Below, piece after piece: positions 16,796 through 24,848 of a stretch of 64,000 bases of DNA. Positions within the stretch are counted from its first letter, which is position 1; each line of letters opens with the position of its first letter. A program made the translations under genes and the position numbers. Below the pieces are notes generated by a model. The model searched no databases, had not been told where the DNA came from, and worked only from the letters and a program-made list of their open reading frames with translations. Origin of the DNA: Mycolicibacter sp. MU0102 (GTDB lineage Bacteria; Actinomycetota; Actinomycetes; Mycobacteriales; Mycobacteriaceae). The stretch spans positions 3,162,001 through 3,226,000 of the forward strand of contig NZ_OY726398.1 of the NCBI RefSeq assembly GCF_963378105.1, in the 5' to 3' direction.

Positions 16796-17697
16796 GCACA
16801 CTGCCCAGCCAGGTCACGATCCGCGAGGTGGCGCTGCGCGACGGTCTGCAGATCGAGGCACCGATCCCGTTGAGCGCCAAACTCGAACTGCTGGCCGCAA
16901 TTGCCGCCACCGGCGTGCGCGAGGTCGAGGTGACCTCGTTCGTCTCCCCGACCAAAGTCCCGGCCCTCGCCGATGCCGCCGAGCTGGCCGCCGAGCTGTG
17001 GCGCTACCCGGAACTGGAGTTCTCCGCGCTGGTCGCCAGCCCCGGTGGCGCAACCCGAGCGGTAGCCGCCGGCCTGAAGTCCATCGAATACGTGGTGTGC
17101 GCCTCGGATGCCTTCAGCACCGCCAACGTAGGGCGCCGCACGGCACAGGCCGTCGCAGCGATCGCCGACATCGCCGGTATCGCCCATGACGCCGGCGCGT
17201 CGGTGGAGGTCATCATCGCCACCGCCTGGGACTGCCCCTTCGACGGGCCGACCGAGCCCGGCCGCGTCACCGACATCGCCGCCTCGGCAAGCGCTTTCGG
17301 GATCGACCGGCTGGCCATCGCCGACACCATCGGCACGGCCACTCCCCGGCGCGTCACCGACCTGATCGCGGCGGTGCAGCCGATCATCGGCGACATCCCA
17401 CTGGGAGCGCACTTCCACAACACCCGAGGCTCCGGGCTGGCCTGCGCCTACGCGGCGATTCAGGCGGGAATCACCCGGCTCGACGCCTCGGCCGGCGGCC
17501 TGGGCGGCTGCCCGTTCGCCCCGGGCGCCACCGGCAATATCGCCACCGAAGACCTGGTCTACCTGCTCGGCGACAGCGGCATCGACACCGGTATCGATCT
17601 GGATGCCGCCATCACCGCGGCCGGCGTGGCCAGCACGGTGGTCGGCCACGGGCTGCCCAGCGCCCTGCTGGCCGCCGGAGACCGGAAGCGGGTCTGA
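16792..17697 (+). CDS. HMG-CoA lyase-like enzyme
   Basis: The GTG at 16792 overlaps the CoA-transferase stop (GTGA); the product has 301 residues. It is a complete TIM-barrel lyase of the HMG-CoA lyase/DRE-type family: REVALRDGLQIE with the catalytic Asp, EVTSFVSPTKVPALAD, WDCPFDG, the metal pair HFHNTRG, and the signature GLGGCPFAPGATGNIATEDLVYLL with the catalytic Cys. HMG-CoA lyase splits 3-hydroxy-3-methylglutaryl-CoA into acetyl-CoA and acetoacetate; relatives cleave other 3-hydroxyacyl-CoAs with a terminal carboxyl. This would be the carbon-carbon cleavage step of the operon. Confidence 0.88.
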   Translation: MSTLPSQVTIREVALRDGLQIEAPIPLSAKLELLAAIAATGVREVEVTSFVSPTKVPALADAAELAAELWRYPELEFSALVASPGGATRAVAAGLKSIEYVVCASDAFSTANVGRRTAQAVAAIADIAGIAHDAGASVEVIIATAWDCPFDGPTEPGRVTDIAASASAFGIDRLAIADTIGTATPRRVTDLIAAVQPIIGDIPLGAHFHNTRGSGLACAYAAIQAGITRLDASAGGLGGCPFAPGATGNIATEDLVYLLGDSGIDTGIDLDAAITAAGVASTVVGHGLPSALLAAGDRKRV

Positions 17698-17705
17698 GCG
17701 CCTCG

Positions 17706-18320
17706 ATGTCCACCCAGCGTGAGCTCAGTTCGAAGGGACGCCTGACGCGCGGTGCGATCGAGCAGGCCGCCCGAGAACTGTTTGCCGAACGCGGATTTCA
17801 CGGCACCACACTGGCCGACATCACGTCGGCGGCCGGAAAGTCCACGGCGGTGTTGTACCGGTACTTTCGCGACAAGGAAGATCTGCTGGCCGCGTTGGCC
17901 GAGTCGTTTCTCACCCAGGTGGTCGAGCCGTCCGGATTCAAGATGCGACTGCCGGAGTCCCCGGAGGACACCGAGTTCTTCTCGTCGGTGGTCAGCGCCT
18001 ACTGGGCCATGTTCAAGCCGAACATCGGCGTCATGATCGCGGTCGCGCAGCTGGCGGCGACCAGCGAGCGATTCGCCGCACTGCAGAACGAGTTCCGCCG
18101 GTTCGGCATGGATATCGTCGCCGCCTCGGTACGGCGCGCACAGCAGCAAGGCTACGGCGTCGAGCTCGACCCCGACCACATCGCGGCGGCCATCGCGCTG
18201 CTGTTCGAGAATTTCACCGTTGTGTTCGTCGGCCCGTCCGGGCCGGGATGGCGGATCAGTGACAGCGACGCCATCGAGACGCTGTCGACCATCTGGAGAA
18301 AGACCCTGTACGGCCGTTGA
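17706..18320 (+). CDS. TetR-family regulator of the catabolic operon
   Basis: The 204-residue protein has the HTH TLADITSAAGKSTAVLYRYFRDKEDLLAAL at about residues 39-68 and a variable helical ligand domain. It lies inside the operon, 8 bases after the lyase gene and 24 bases before the acyl-CoA dehydrogenase gene. It therefore probably represses its own operon, with the palindrome at 13246-13263 as the likely operator and an acyl-CoA intermediate as the likely inducer. Both are inferences. Confidence 0.85.
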   Translation: MSTQRELSSKGRLTRGAIEQAARELFAERGFHGTTLADITSAAGKSTAVLYRYFRDKEDLLAALAESFLTQVVEPSGFKMRLPESPEDTEFFSSVVSAYWAMFKPNIGVMIAVAQLAATSERFAALQNEFRRFGMDIVAASVRRAQQQGYGVELDPDHIAAAIALLFENFTVVFVGPSGPGWRISDSDAIETLSTIWRKTLYGR

Positions 18321-18344
18321 TCGCTGACAACTGAAGGAATCGCC

Positions 18345-19586
18345 ATGGATTTCACACTGCCCGAACATCTTCCCGGTGTCCTCGCCGAGATGGACGACTT
18401 CATCGAGCGCGAGATCGCACCGCTGCAAGCCGAGCACATGCAGTATTTCGACCACCGGCGCGAGTTCGCCCGCACCGACGTTGAACGTGGCGGCATCCCG
18501 CGACGTGAGTGGGAAGAGCTGCTCGATGAGATGCGCCGCCGCGCTGATGCGGCCGGCTGGCTGCGGTACGGGTTGCCCGCCTCCCTGGGCGGGCGAGATG
18601 GAACCAACGTCGACATGGCGGTGATCCGGGAACACCTGGCCCACAAGGGGCTCGGCCTGCACAACGACCTGCAGGACGAGTCGTCGATCGTCGGGAACTT
18701 CCCGCAGGTGATCATGATGGAGCGGTTCGGCACCGACGAGCAGCGCCGCGAGTTCTCCCAGGCCATGATCACCGGCGAGCGGTCGATGGCCTTCGGCTTG
18801 ACCGAACCCGAGCACGGTTCGGATGCGACGTGGCTGGAAACCCGCGCCGAACTCGATGGCGACACCTGGGTGATCAACGGCGCCAAGCGGTTCAACACCG
18901 GAGTGCATCGGGCCACCCATGACCTGGTGTTCGCCCGCACGTCCGGCGAGGCCGGCTCGGCGCGCGGCATCACCGCGTTCCTGGTCCCCACCGATACCCC
19001 AGGATTCACCATCCCGTTCTACTGGTGGACCTTCAACATGCCCACCGACCACGGCGAGGTCGAACTGCGCAACGTACGGGTGCCGGCCGATGCGGTGCTC
19101 GGCGAGGTCGACGGCGGGTTGGACGTGGCGCAGACCTTCCTGCACGAAAACCGGATCCGCCAGGCCGCATCCAGCCTGGGCGCCGCGCAGTACTGCATCG
19201 ACCGCGCCGCCGAATACGCCCGGCAACGCATCGTGTTCGGCAAGCCGCTGTCGGTCAACCAGGCGGTGCAGTGGCCGCTGGCCGAACTGCAGACCGAGGC
19301 CCAGATGGTGCGACTGCTGGTGAACTACGCGGCCTGGCACCTGGACCGCGACCACCACCTGGAGGTCTCAGACAAGGTGTCGATGGCCAACTACCGCGCC
19401 AACCGGCTGGTGTGCGAAGCCGCCGACCGCGCCATCCAGATCCACGGCGGAATCGGCTATACCCGCCACGAGCAGTTCGAGCACATCTACCGACACCACC
19501 GCCGCTACCGGATCACCGAGGGCGCCGAGGAGATCCAGATCCGCCGGGTCGCGCAGCGACTGTTCGGGTTCGACCGCCGGCGATGA
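18345..19586 (+). CDS. Acyl-CoA dehydrogenase, LvaC/ACAD11-like
   Basis: The 413-residue protein has all ACAD landmarks: AFGLTEPEHGSDATWLETRAELDGDTWVINGAKRFNTG, RIVFGKPLSVNQAVQWPLAELQTEAQM, AIQIHGGIGYTRHEQFEHIYRHHRRYRITEGAEEIQIRRVAQRLF. The Glu in RITEGAEEIQ is at the catalytic-base position. It is followed without a gap by an APH-fold kinase and a small DUF6285-like protein. In Pseudomonas putida the levulinate pathway uses an ACAD (LvaC), an APH-fold kinase (LvaA) and a small partner (LvaB) to remove a 4-hydroxyl from an acyl-CoA. By analogy this enzyme may act on a 4-phosphoacyl-CoA rather than doing simple beta-oxidation. Confidence 0.85.
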   Translation: MDFTLPEHLPGVLAEMDDFIEREIAPLQAEHMQYFDHRREFARTDVERGGIPRREWEELLDEMRRRADAAGWLRYGLPASLGGRDGTNVDMAVIREHLAHKGLGLHNDLQDESSIVGNFPQVIMMERFGTDEQRREFSQAMITGERSMAFGLTEPEHGSDATWLETRAELDGDTWVINGAKRFNTGVHRATHDLVFARTSGEAGSARGITAFLVPTDTPGFTIPFYWWTFNMPTDHGEVELRNVRVPADAVLGEVDGGLDVAQTFLHENRIRQAASSLGAAQYCIDRAAEYARQRIVFGKPLSVNQAVQWPLAELQTEAQMVRLLVNYAAWHLDRDHHLEVSDKVSMANYRANRLVCEAADRAIQIHGGIGYTRHEQFEHIYRHHRRYRITEGAEEIQIRRVAQRLFGFDRRR

Positions 19587-20560
19587 CTGCCGATCAGCTC
19601 GCCGACCGGCTGACCGATGTGCTGACGCCGGTGTTGGGCCCCGTTGCAGTCGAGGGCCTGCGCGCCCTGACCGGCGGCGCCAGCCGGATCACCTGGGCTT
19701 TCGATGTTGTCGGCGGCAACCGCGAGCGACGGTCACTGATTCTGCGGACCGGGCCGCTCGAGGAGCTCTACGCCAGCATGGAACTCGAAGCGCAGGCGCA
19801 GCGCGCCGCAGGCCAGGCCGGCGCTCCGGTTCCGAACGTGCTGGTGGCCGATAATTCCCCTGCAGCACTGGGGAATCCGTATTTGATCTGCGACCTGATC
19901 GACGGCGAGACGGTCGTTCGCCGCATCGAACGCCAACTCGATGACGAAGGACGCGAACAACTGCTGGGCCAGTGCGCGCAGGCGCTGGGCGCCATCCACC
20001 GGGCCGACCCGGGCGGCATCGCGCTGAGCACCGAAGACCAGCTGTCCGCATGCCGCGCCCAGCTCGATGCCATGCCCGATACCACCGCCGTCTTCGAGTG
20101 GGCGTTTCGGCGGTTGGCCGCCGATCGTCCACCGCCGGTGCCGACGCAGCTGGTCCACGGCGATTTCCGGATGGGCAACCTGATGGTCTCCGGCGACGGT
20201 GACCTCGCCGCCGTGCTGGACTGGGAGCTGGTGCACCTCGGCGACGGCATCGAGGACTTGGCCTGGTTCTGCCTGCGAGCCTGGCGCTTCGGTGCGCCGC
20301 TGGAGCGCGCCGCCGGTGGACTCGGCGATATCGACGCCCTTCTGGCCGCATATGAGCAAGCCAGCGGGCACCGCGTCGATCCTGACCGGTTCGACTGGTG
20401 GCTACTGCTGGGCACGCTGCGATGGGGCATCATCTGCCGCTACCAGGCACAGCGTCACCTCAGCGGTCAAACCCGCTCAGTGGAACTGGCGACCATCGGC
20501 CGGCGGGTCTCCGAATCCGAATGGGACGTGCTGCGCCTGCTCGATGGAGTCCGGCCATGA
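19583..20560 (+). CDS. APH-fold phosphotransferase, LvaA/ACAD10-like kinase
   Basis: The ATG at 19583 overlaps the dehydrogenase stop; the product is 325 residues. It has the kinase-fold signatures of the aminoglycoside phosphotransferase family: LTGGASRITWAFDV (nucleotide loop), LILRTGP (the Lys position held by Arg), LVHGDFRMGNLM (catalytic loop HGD....N) and AVLDWELVHLGDGIEDLAWF (metal-binding DxE). This variant, LDWE followed by LGDGIEDLAW, is that of LvaA and the kinase domain of ACAD10/ACAD11. Those phosphorylate 4-hydroxyacyl-CoAs, so antibiotic resistance is an unlikely role here. Confidence 0.83.
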   Translation: MTADQLADRLTDVLTPVLGPVAVEGLRALTGGASRITWAFDVVGGNRERRSLILRTGPLEELYASMELEAQAQRAAGQAGAPVPNVLVADNSPAALGNPYLICDLIDGETVVRRIERQLDDEGREQLLGQCAQALGAIHRADPGGIALSTEDQLSACRAQLDAMPDTTAVFEWAFRRLAADRPPPVPTQLVHGDFRMGNLMVSGDGDLAAVLDWELVHLGDGIEDLAWFCLRAWRFGAPLERAAGGLGDIDALLAAYEQASGHRVDPDRFDWWLLLGTLRWGIICRYQAQRHLSGQTRSVELATIGRRVSESEWDVLRLLDGVRP

Positions 20561-20904
20561 GCGCCGGGCGCCGTCCCACCGCGGCCGAACTGGTCGGCGC
20601 GGTCACCGAGTTCCTGGACACTGCGCTGGTCAATCGCGACGAACATGCCGCCACCGACAGCCAGGTCAGGTTTCACGCGCGGGTGGCGGCCAACGCACTG
20701 CGTATCGTCGAACGGGAATTACGCGATACCACCGGTGGCGTCGTCGCCGAGGCCCTGGCCGAGCTGGGATTTGCCGACGAGGCAGAGCTGGCCGCCGCCA
20801 TCCGAGCCGGTGACCTCGACGACCGACCCGAGGCGCTCACCGCGTGCCTGTACACCCTGGTGGAGCATCGGCTGGCCATCGACCACCCGGGATACACCCA
20901 ATAG
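20557..20904 (+). CDS. Small DUF6285-like protein, LvaB-like partner
   Basis: This 115-residue protein starts at an ATG overlapping the kinase stop (ATGA). It is all-helical by appearance: RPTAAELVGAVTEFLDTAL, RFHARVAANALRIVERELRD, ALTACLYTLVEHRLAIDHPGY. Small proteins with this RFHARVAANALRIVEREL block commonly sit next to APH-fold kinases and ACADs. In the levulinate pathway the small LvaB protein is needed with the LvaA kinase for activity. I infer the same here. It is the last gene of the eight-gene operon. Confidence 0.78.
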   Translation: MSAGRRPTAAELVGAVTEFLDTALVNRDEHAATDSQVRFHARVAANALRIVERELRDTTGGVVAEALAELGFADEAELAAAIRAGDLDDRPEALTACLYTLVEHRLAIDHPGYTQ

Positions 20905-20990
20905 CCCCTAGAGTTACTGCGCGACAATCACTTCGACGGCGCTCTCCAAACCCGATGTATCGGCAGGACCTGCGCAGTAGCATCTGGACC

Positions 20991-21395
20991 GTGTCCGACA
21001 CCAATGCCGCGCTGCGAATCCTTGTCTACAGTGACGACGCCGCGACCCGTGCACGGGTTACGACCGCGTTGGGCAAGCGGCTGCACCCGGACCTACCTGA
21101 GATCAGTTATGTCGAGGTCGCAACCGAGCCGGTGGTGATCCGGCAGATGGATGCCGGTGGCATCGACCTGGCCATCTTGGACGGCGAAGCCGCCCCGGCC
21201 GGCGGGATGGGCATCTGCAAACAGCTCAAAGACGAGATCACGCCGTGCCCGCCCATCGTGGTGCTCACCGGCCGCGCCGACGACGTCTGGCTGGCCAAAT
21301 GGTCACATGCCGACGCCGCCGTGGCCCACCCAATTGACCCGATGGAATTGAGCCGCGCGGTGCTGGGCCTGCTCCGCACGCCGACACCGGGTTGA
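20991..21395 (+). CDS. Response-regulator-like receiver domain protein
   Basis: A lone receiver domain of 134 residues. I chose the GTG at 20991 (VSDTNAALRILVYSDD), which lines up with the M. tuberculosis protein just upstream of nuoA; an ATG at 20955 would add 12 residues. The phosphoacceptor is probably the Asp in DLAILDGEA, with conserved Thr and Lys positions at VVLTGRADD and AHPIDPMEL (Lys replaced by His or Pro there). No output domain or neighbouring sensor kinase is present. A link to nuo expression is suggested only by position. Confidence 0.85.
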   Translation: MSDTNAALRILVYSDDAATRARVTTALGKRLHPDLPEISYVEVATEPVVIRQMDAGGIDLAILDGEAAPAGGMGICKQLKDEITPCPPIVVLTGRADDVWLAKWSHADAAVAHPIDPMELSRAVLGLLRTPTPG

Positions 21396-21400
21396 TCCGG

Positions 21401-21729
21401 CGGTCCCAGCCTCACCTCTCCTTCGTCGAGCCTCGCTGAACCGCTGCGTTCATGCGCCGGTCCCAGCTTCACCTCTCCTTCGTCGAGCCTCGCTGAACCG
21501 CTGCGTTCATGCGCCGGTCCCAGCTTCACCTCTCCTTCGTCGAGCCTCGCTGAACCGCTGCGTTCATGCGCCGGTCCCAGCTTCACCTCTCCTTCGTCGA
21601 GCCTCGCTGAACCGCTGCGTTCATGCGCCGGTCCCAGCTTCACCTCTCCTTCGTCGAGCCTCGCTGAACCGCTGCGTTCATGCGCCGGTCCCAGCTTCAC
21701 CTCTCCTTCGTCGAGCCTCGCTGAACCGC
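21401..21729. repeat. 57-bp tandem repeat (VNTR-like), 5 full and 1 partial copies
   Basis: Copies start at 21401, 21458, 21515, 21572, 21629 and 21686 (the last is 44 of 57 bases). They are nearly identical; the first differs by C for T at unit base 11. The unit contains CACCTCTCCTTCGTCGAG and GAACCGCTGCGTTCATGCG. It occupies most of the 502-base gap (21396-21897) before nuoA. Since 57 is divisible by 3, the minus strand stays open as a 19-residue repeat. Near-identity suggests recent expansion, and length variation between strains is expected. Confidence 0.95.
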
Positions 21730-21897
21730 CGGGGTTAGGGCAGCCTCAGGAGCGAATTCCCCTGTCGCCGTTACCGCTACAGGTGATGCCCGTCACAGTT
21801 GTCAGCAATTTCGGATTCTTCCCAACCGCCTCGTGGCAGCGGACTAGGCTGTGCCTGAAGTCACATCGGCGCCCGGAAGGGAACTACGTCACTGAGC

Positions 21898-22275
21898 ATG
21901 AACCTCTACCTGCCGATCCTGGTCCTCGCCGCGCTCGCCGCCGGTTTCGCCATATTTTCCGTGGTCGCCACCGCTCTGGTGGGCCCCTCGCGCTACAACC
22001 GGTCGAAACTAGAAGCCTACGAGTGCGGCATCGAACCCACAGACCAACCGGTCAGCGGGCCGCACGCCCCGTCCGGGCAGCGATTCCCGGTGAAGTACTA
22101 CCTGACCGCCATGCTGTTCATCGTCTTCGACATCGAGATCGTTTTTCTCTACCCCTGGGCAGTTGCCTTCGACGGGCTCGGAGTATTCGCCCTCATCGAA
22201 ATGGTGCTGTTCGCCGTCATCGTGTTCGTCGCCTACGCCTACGTCTGGCGGCGCGGCGGTCTGAATTGGGATTGA
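21898..22275 (+). CDS. nuoA: NADH-quinone oxidoreductase subunit A
   Basis: First gene of the complete complex I operon. The 125-residue protein has three membrane helices and the conserved loop RYNRSKLEAYECGIEPTDQPVSG, the equivalent of the ND3 loop near the quinone channel. KYYLTAMLFIVFDIEIVFLYPWA is the usual second helix with its acidic residues. The ATG at 21898 follows a GGAAGGGAA site at a longer than usual distance. About 170 bases separate the VNTR from this gene and should hold the promoter. Confidence 0.96.
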   Translation: MNLYLPILVLAALAAGFAIFSVVATALVGPSRYNRSKLEAYECGIEPTDQPVSGPHAPSGQRFPVKYYLTAMLFIVFDIEIVFLYPWAVAFDGLGVFALIEMVLFAVIVFVAYAYVWRRGGLNWD

Positions 22276-22297
22276 GTGGGAGTAGGCGGGCTTAGAC

Positions 22298-22852
22298 ATG
22301 GGATTAGAAGAGCAACTGCCGAGCGGACTCCTGCTGTCCACCGTGGAAGACCTGGCCGGATACTTCCGCACCGGGTCGCTGTGGCCGGCAACCTTCGGCC
22401 TAGCCTGTTGCGCGATCGAGATGATGTCGACGATGGCGCCCGACTACGACCTGTCCCGGTTCGGGATGGAGGTTTTCCGGGCCTCACCGCGCCAGGCCGA
22501 CCTGATGATCGTGGCGGGCCGGGTCAGCCAGAAGATGGCACCGGTGCTGCGCCAGATCTACGACCAGATGGTGGAGCCCAAATGGGTGCTGTCGATGGGC
22601 GTGTGCGCGTCGTCGGGCGGAATGTTCAACAACTACGCGATCGTGCAGGGCGTGGACCATGTCGTCCCGGTCGACATCTACCTGCCCGGGTGTCCGCCCC
22701 GGCCGGAAATGCTGATGTACGCAATCCTCAAGCTGCACGAGAAGATTCGCTCGATGCCCCTGGGCGCCAACCGGGAACAGGTGATCACCGCGACCGAGGA
22801 GGCCGCCTTATCGGCCCCGTCCACCTGGCAGATGAGGGGGTTGTTGCGGTGA
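22298..22852 (+). CDS. nuoB: NADH-quinone oxidoreductase subunit B
   Basis: NuoB carries the terminal cluster N2, which gives electrons to menaquinone. The 184-residue protein has the adjacent Cys pair in GLACCAIEMMS, the third Cys in SMGVCASSGG and the fourth in YLPGCPPRPE, so all four N2 ligands are present. It follows nuoA by 22 bases and its stop overlaps the GTG of nuoC. Confidence 0.97.
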   Translation: MGLEEQLPSGLLLSTVEDLAGYFRTGSLWPATFGLACCAIEMMSTMAPDYDLSRFGMEVFRASPRQADLMIVAGRVSQKMAPVLRQIYDQMVEPKWVLSMGVCASSGGMFNNYAIVQGVDHVVPVDIYLPGCPPRPEMLMYAILKLHEKIRSMPLGANREQVITATEEAALSAPSTWQMRGLLR

Positions 22853-23544
22853 GCGAGGCAGGCGGTGGGGACCGAAACGGATCCGAAGACGTGATCAAGG
22901 TCCGCCACGGCCTGTTCGGCGCGACGGGCACCGGCGACACGTCCGGATACGGGCGCCTCGTGACCGAGGCCGCACTTCCCGGCGAGACCCCGCGGCCCTA
23001 CGGCGGGTACTTCGACGAGCTCGTCGACACCCTCACCGCTGCCCTGCAGCGCAACGGAATCGAATTCGCCGACGCCATAGAGAAAGTCGTGGTGTACCGC
23101 GACGAACTGACCCTCTACGTCCCACGCGCGCAACTGCCCGCGGTCGCCCAGCTGCTGCGTGACGAGCCGGCGCTGCGCTTCGAGCTGAGTCTCGGGGTCT
23201 CCGGTGTGCACTACCCCGGCGACACCGACCGCGAGTTGCATGCGGTCTACCCACTGCGGTCCATCACCCACAACCGCCGCGTCCGTCTGGAAGTCGCTGC
23301 CCCCGATGCTGATCCGCATATTCCTTCGCTGTTCGCGATCTACCCCACCACCGACTGGCATGAACGCGAGACCTATGACTTCTTCGGGATCATCTTCGAC
23401 GGCCACCCCTCGCTGACCCGGATCGAGATGCCCGACGACTGGCACGGCCACCCGCAGCGCAAGGACTACCCGTTGGGCGGCATCCCGGTGGAATACAAGG
23501 GCGCGCAGATACCGCCGCCGGACCAGCGGAGGGCTTACAAGTAA
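22849..23544 (+). CDS. nuoC: NADH-quinone oxidoreductase subunit C
   Basis: The 231-residue 30-kDa subunit packs against NuoD in the peripheral arm. I chose the GTG at 22849, which overlaps the nuoB stop (GTGA). The signature ERETYDFFGIIFDGHPSLTRIEMPDDWHGHPQRKDYPLGG is complete. The first 30 residues are low in conservation. The stop codon shares a base with the nuoD start (TAATG). Confidence 0.95.
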   Translation: MSEAGGGDRNGSEDVIKVRHGLFGATGTGDTSGYGRLVTEAALPGETPRPYGGYFDELVDTLTAALQRNGIEFADAIEKVVVYRDELTLYVPRAQLPAVAQLLRDEPALRFELSLGVSGVHYPGDTDRELHAVYPLRSITHNRRVRLEVAAPDADPHIPSLFAIYPTTDWHERETYDFFGIIFDGHPSLTRIEMPDDWHGHPQRKDYPLGGIPVEYKGAQIPPPDQRRAYK

Positions 23545-24848
23545 TGAGCACCGACACACCGCACACCGTCCTGAACGTCGGTGGGCAGGAATGGGACCAG
23601 GTAGTGGAGGCAGCCAAGGCCGCCGACCCCGGAGAACGCATCGTCGTCAACATGGGACCCCAGCACCCGTCGACGCACGGCGTGTTGCGGCTGATTCTGG
23701 AACTCGAAGGCGAGACCGTGACCGAAGCCCGGTGCGGCATCGGCTATCTGCACACCGGTATCGAGAAGAACCTGGAAAGCCGCTACTGGACCCAGGGCGT
23801 CACGTTCGTGACGCGAATGGACTACCTGTCGCCGTTCTTCAACGAGACCGCCTACTGCCTCGGTGTGGAGAAGCTGCTCGGTATTACCGACGACATCCCC
23901 GAACGCGCCAGTGTCATCCGGGTTTTGATGATGGAACTCAATCGGATGTCCTCGCACCTGGTCGCGCTTGCCACCGGCGGTATGGAACTCGGCGCGCTCA
24001 CCGTGATGCTGTTCGGCTTCCGGGAACGTGAGCTGGTGCTCGACATCTTCGAGGCCATCACCGGGCTGCGGATGAACCACCAGTACGTCCGCCCCGGCGG
24101 CGTGTCGGTGGATCTGCCCGATGACGCAGTCCCGCAGATCCGCGACTTCCTCAAGCTGATGCCCAAGCGACTCAAGGACATCGAGGACCTGCTGACCGAA
24201 AACTACATCTGGAAGGCCCGGACCAAGGGCGTGGGCTACCTGGACCTGACCGGATGCATGGCGCTGGGCATCACCGGCCCGGTGCTGCGCTCGACGGGCC
24301 TGCCCTATGACGTGCGACGTGCGGAACCGTATTGCGGCTACCAGGACTACGAGTTCGAGGTAATCACCGATGACGGCTGTGATGCCTACGGCCGCTACCT
24401 GATCCGCATCGCAGAGATCAAGGAGTCCCTCAAAATCGTCGAACAGTGTCTGGACAAGTTGCGGCCCGGGCCGGTGATGGTCTCCGACCGCAAGATCGCC
24501 TGGCCGGGCGACCTGACCATCGGCCCGGACGGGCAGGGCAACTCCCGGGAGCACATCGGCTGGATCATGGGCCACTCGATGGAAGGGCTGATCCACCACT
24601 TCAAGCGAGTCACCGAGGATCTGTGGGTGCCCCCGGGGCAGGTGTTCGTCTCGGTCGAGTCGCCCCGCGGCGAACTGGGGGTACACATGGTCAGCGACGG
24701 CGGTACCCGCCCCTACCGGGTGCACTACCGGGATCCGTCGTTCACCAACCTGCAGGCGGTGGCCGCCATGAGCGAGGGCGGGCTGATCGCCGACGTGATC
24801 GCCGCCGTCGCCAGCATCGACCCGGTCATGGGCGGGGTAGACCGGTGA
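23544..24848 (+). CDS. nuoD: NADH-quinone oxidoreductase subunit D
   Basis: The 49-kDa subunit forms the quinone-binding pocket with NuoB. The 434-residue chain has NMGPQHPSTHGVLRLILELEGE with the quinone-headgroup His, the hydrogenase-like blocks GYLHTGIEKN and MELNRMSSHL, and the C-terminal ESPRGELGVHMVSDG. DPVMGGVDR at the end is typical. NuoC and NuoD are separate here, as in other actinobacteria, rather than fused as in E. coli. Confidence 0.97.
   Translation: MSTDTPHTVLNVGGQEWDQVVEAAKAADPGERIVVNMGPQHPSTHGVLRLILELEGETVTEARCGIGYLHTGIEKNLESRYWTQGVTFVTRMDYLSPFFNETAYCLGVEKLLGITDDIPERASVIRVLMMELNRMSSHLVALATGGMELGALTVMLFGFRERELVLDIFEAITGLRMNHQYVRPGGVSVDLPDDAVPQIRDFLKLMPKRLKDIEDLLTENYIWKARTKGVGYLDLTGCMALGITGPVLRSTGLPYDVRRAEPYCGYQDYEFEVITDDGCDAYGRYLIRIAEIKESLKIVEQCLDKLRPGPVMVSDRKIAWPGDLTIGPDGQGNSREHIGWIMGHSMEGLIHHFKRVTEDLWVPPGQVFVSVESPRGELGVHMVSDGGTRPYRVHYRDPSFTNLQAVAAMSEGGLIADVIAAVASIDPVMGGVDR

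Noticed and set aside
19583..20560. Aminoglycoside resistance gene
   Set aside because: The fold is APH-like, but the operon and motif variant indicate a metabolic acyl-CoA kinase; I see no support for antibiotic resistance.
21107..21700. Minus-strand frame encoding a 19-residue repeat protein across the VNTR
   Set aside because: The repeats keep frame only because 57 is a multiple of three; the rest is antisense to the receiver gene and there is no good ribosome site.
21401..21729. Possible CRISPR array
   Set aside because: Repeats are directly adjacent with no unique spacers and no cas genes are nearby, so this is a tandem repeat.
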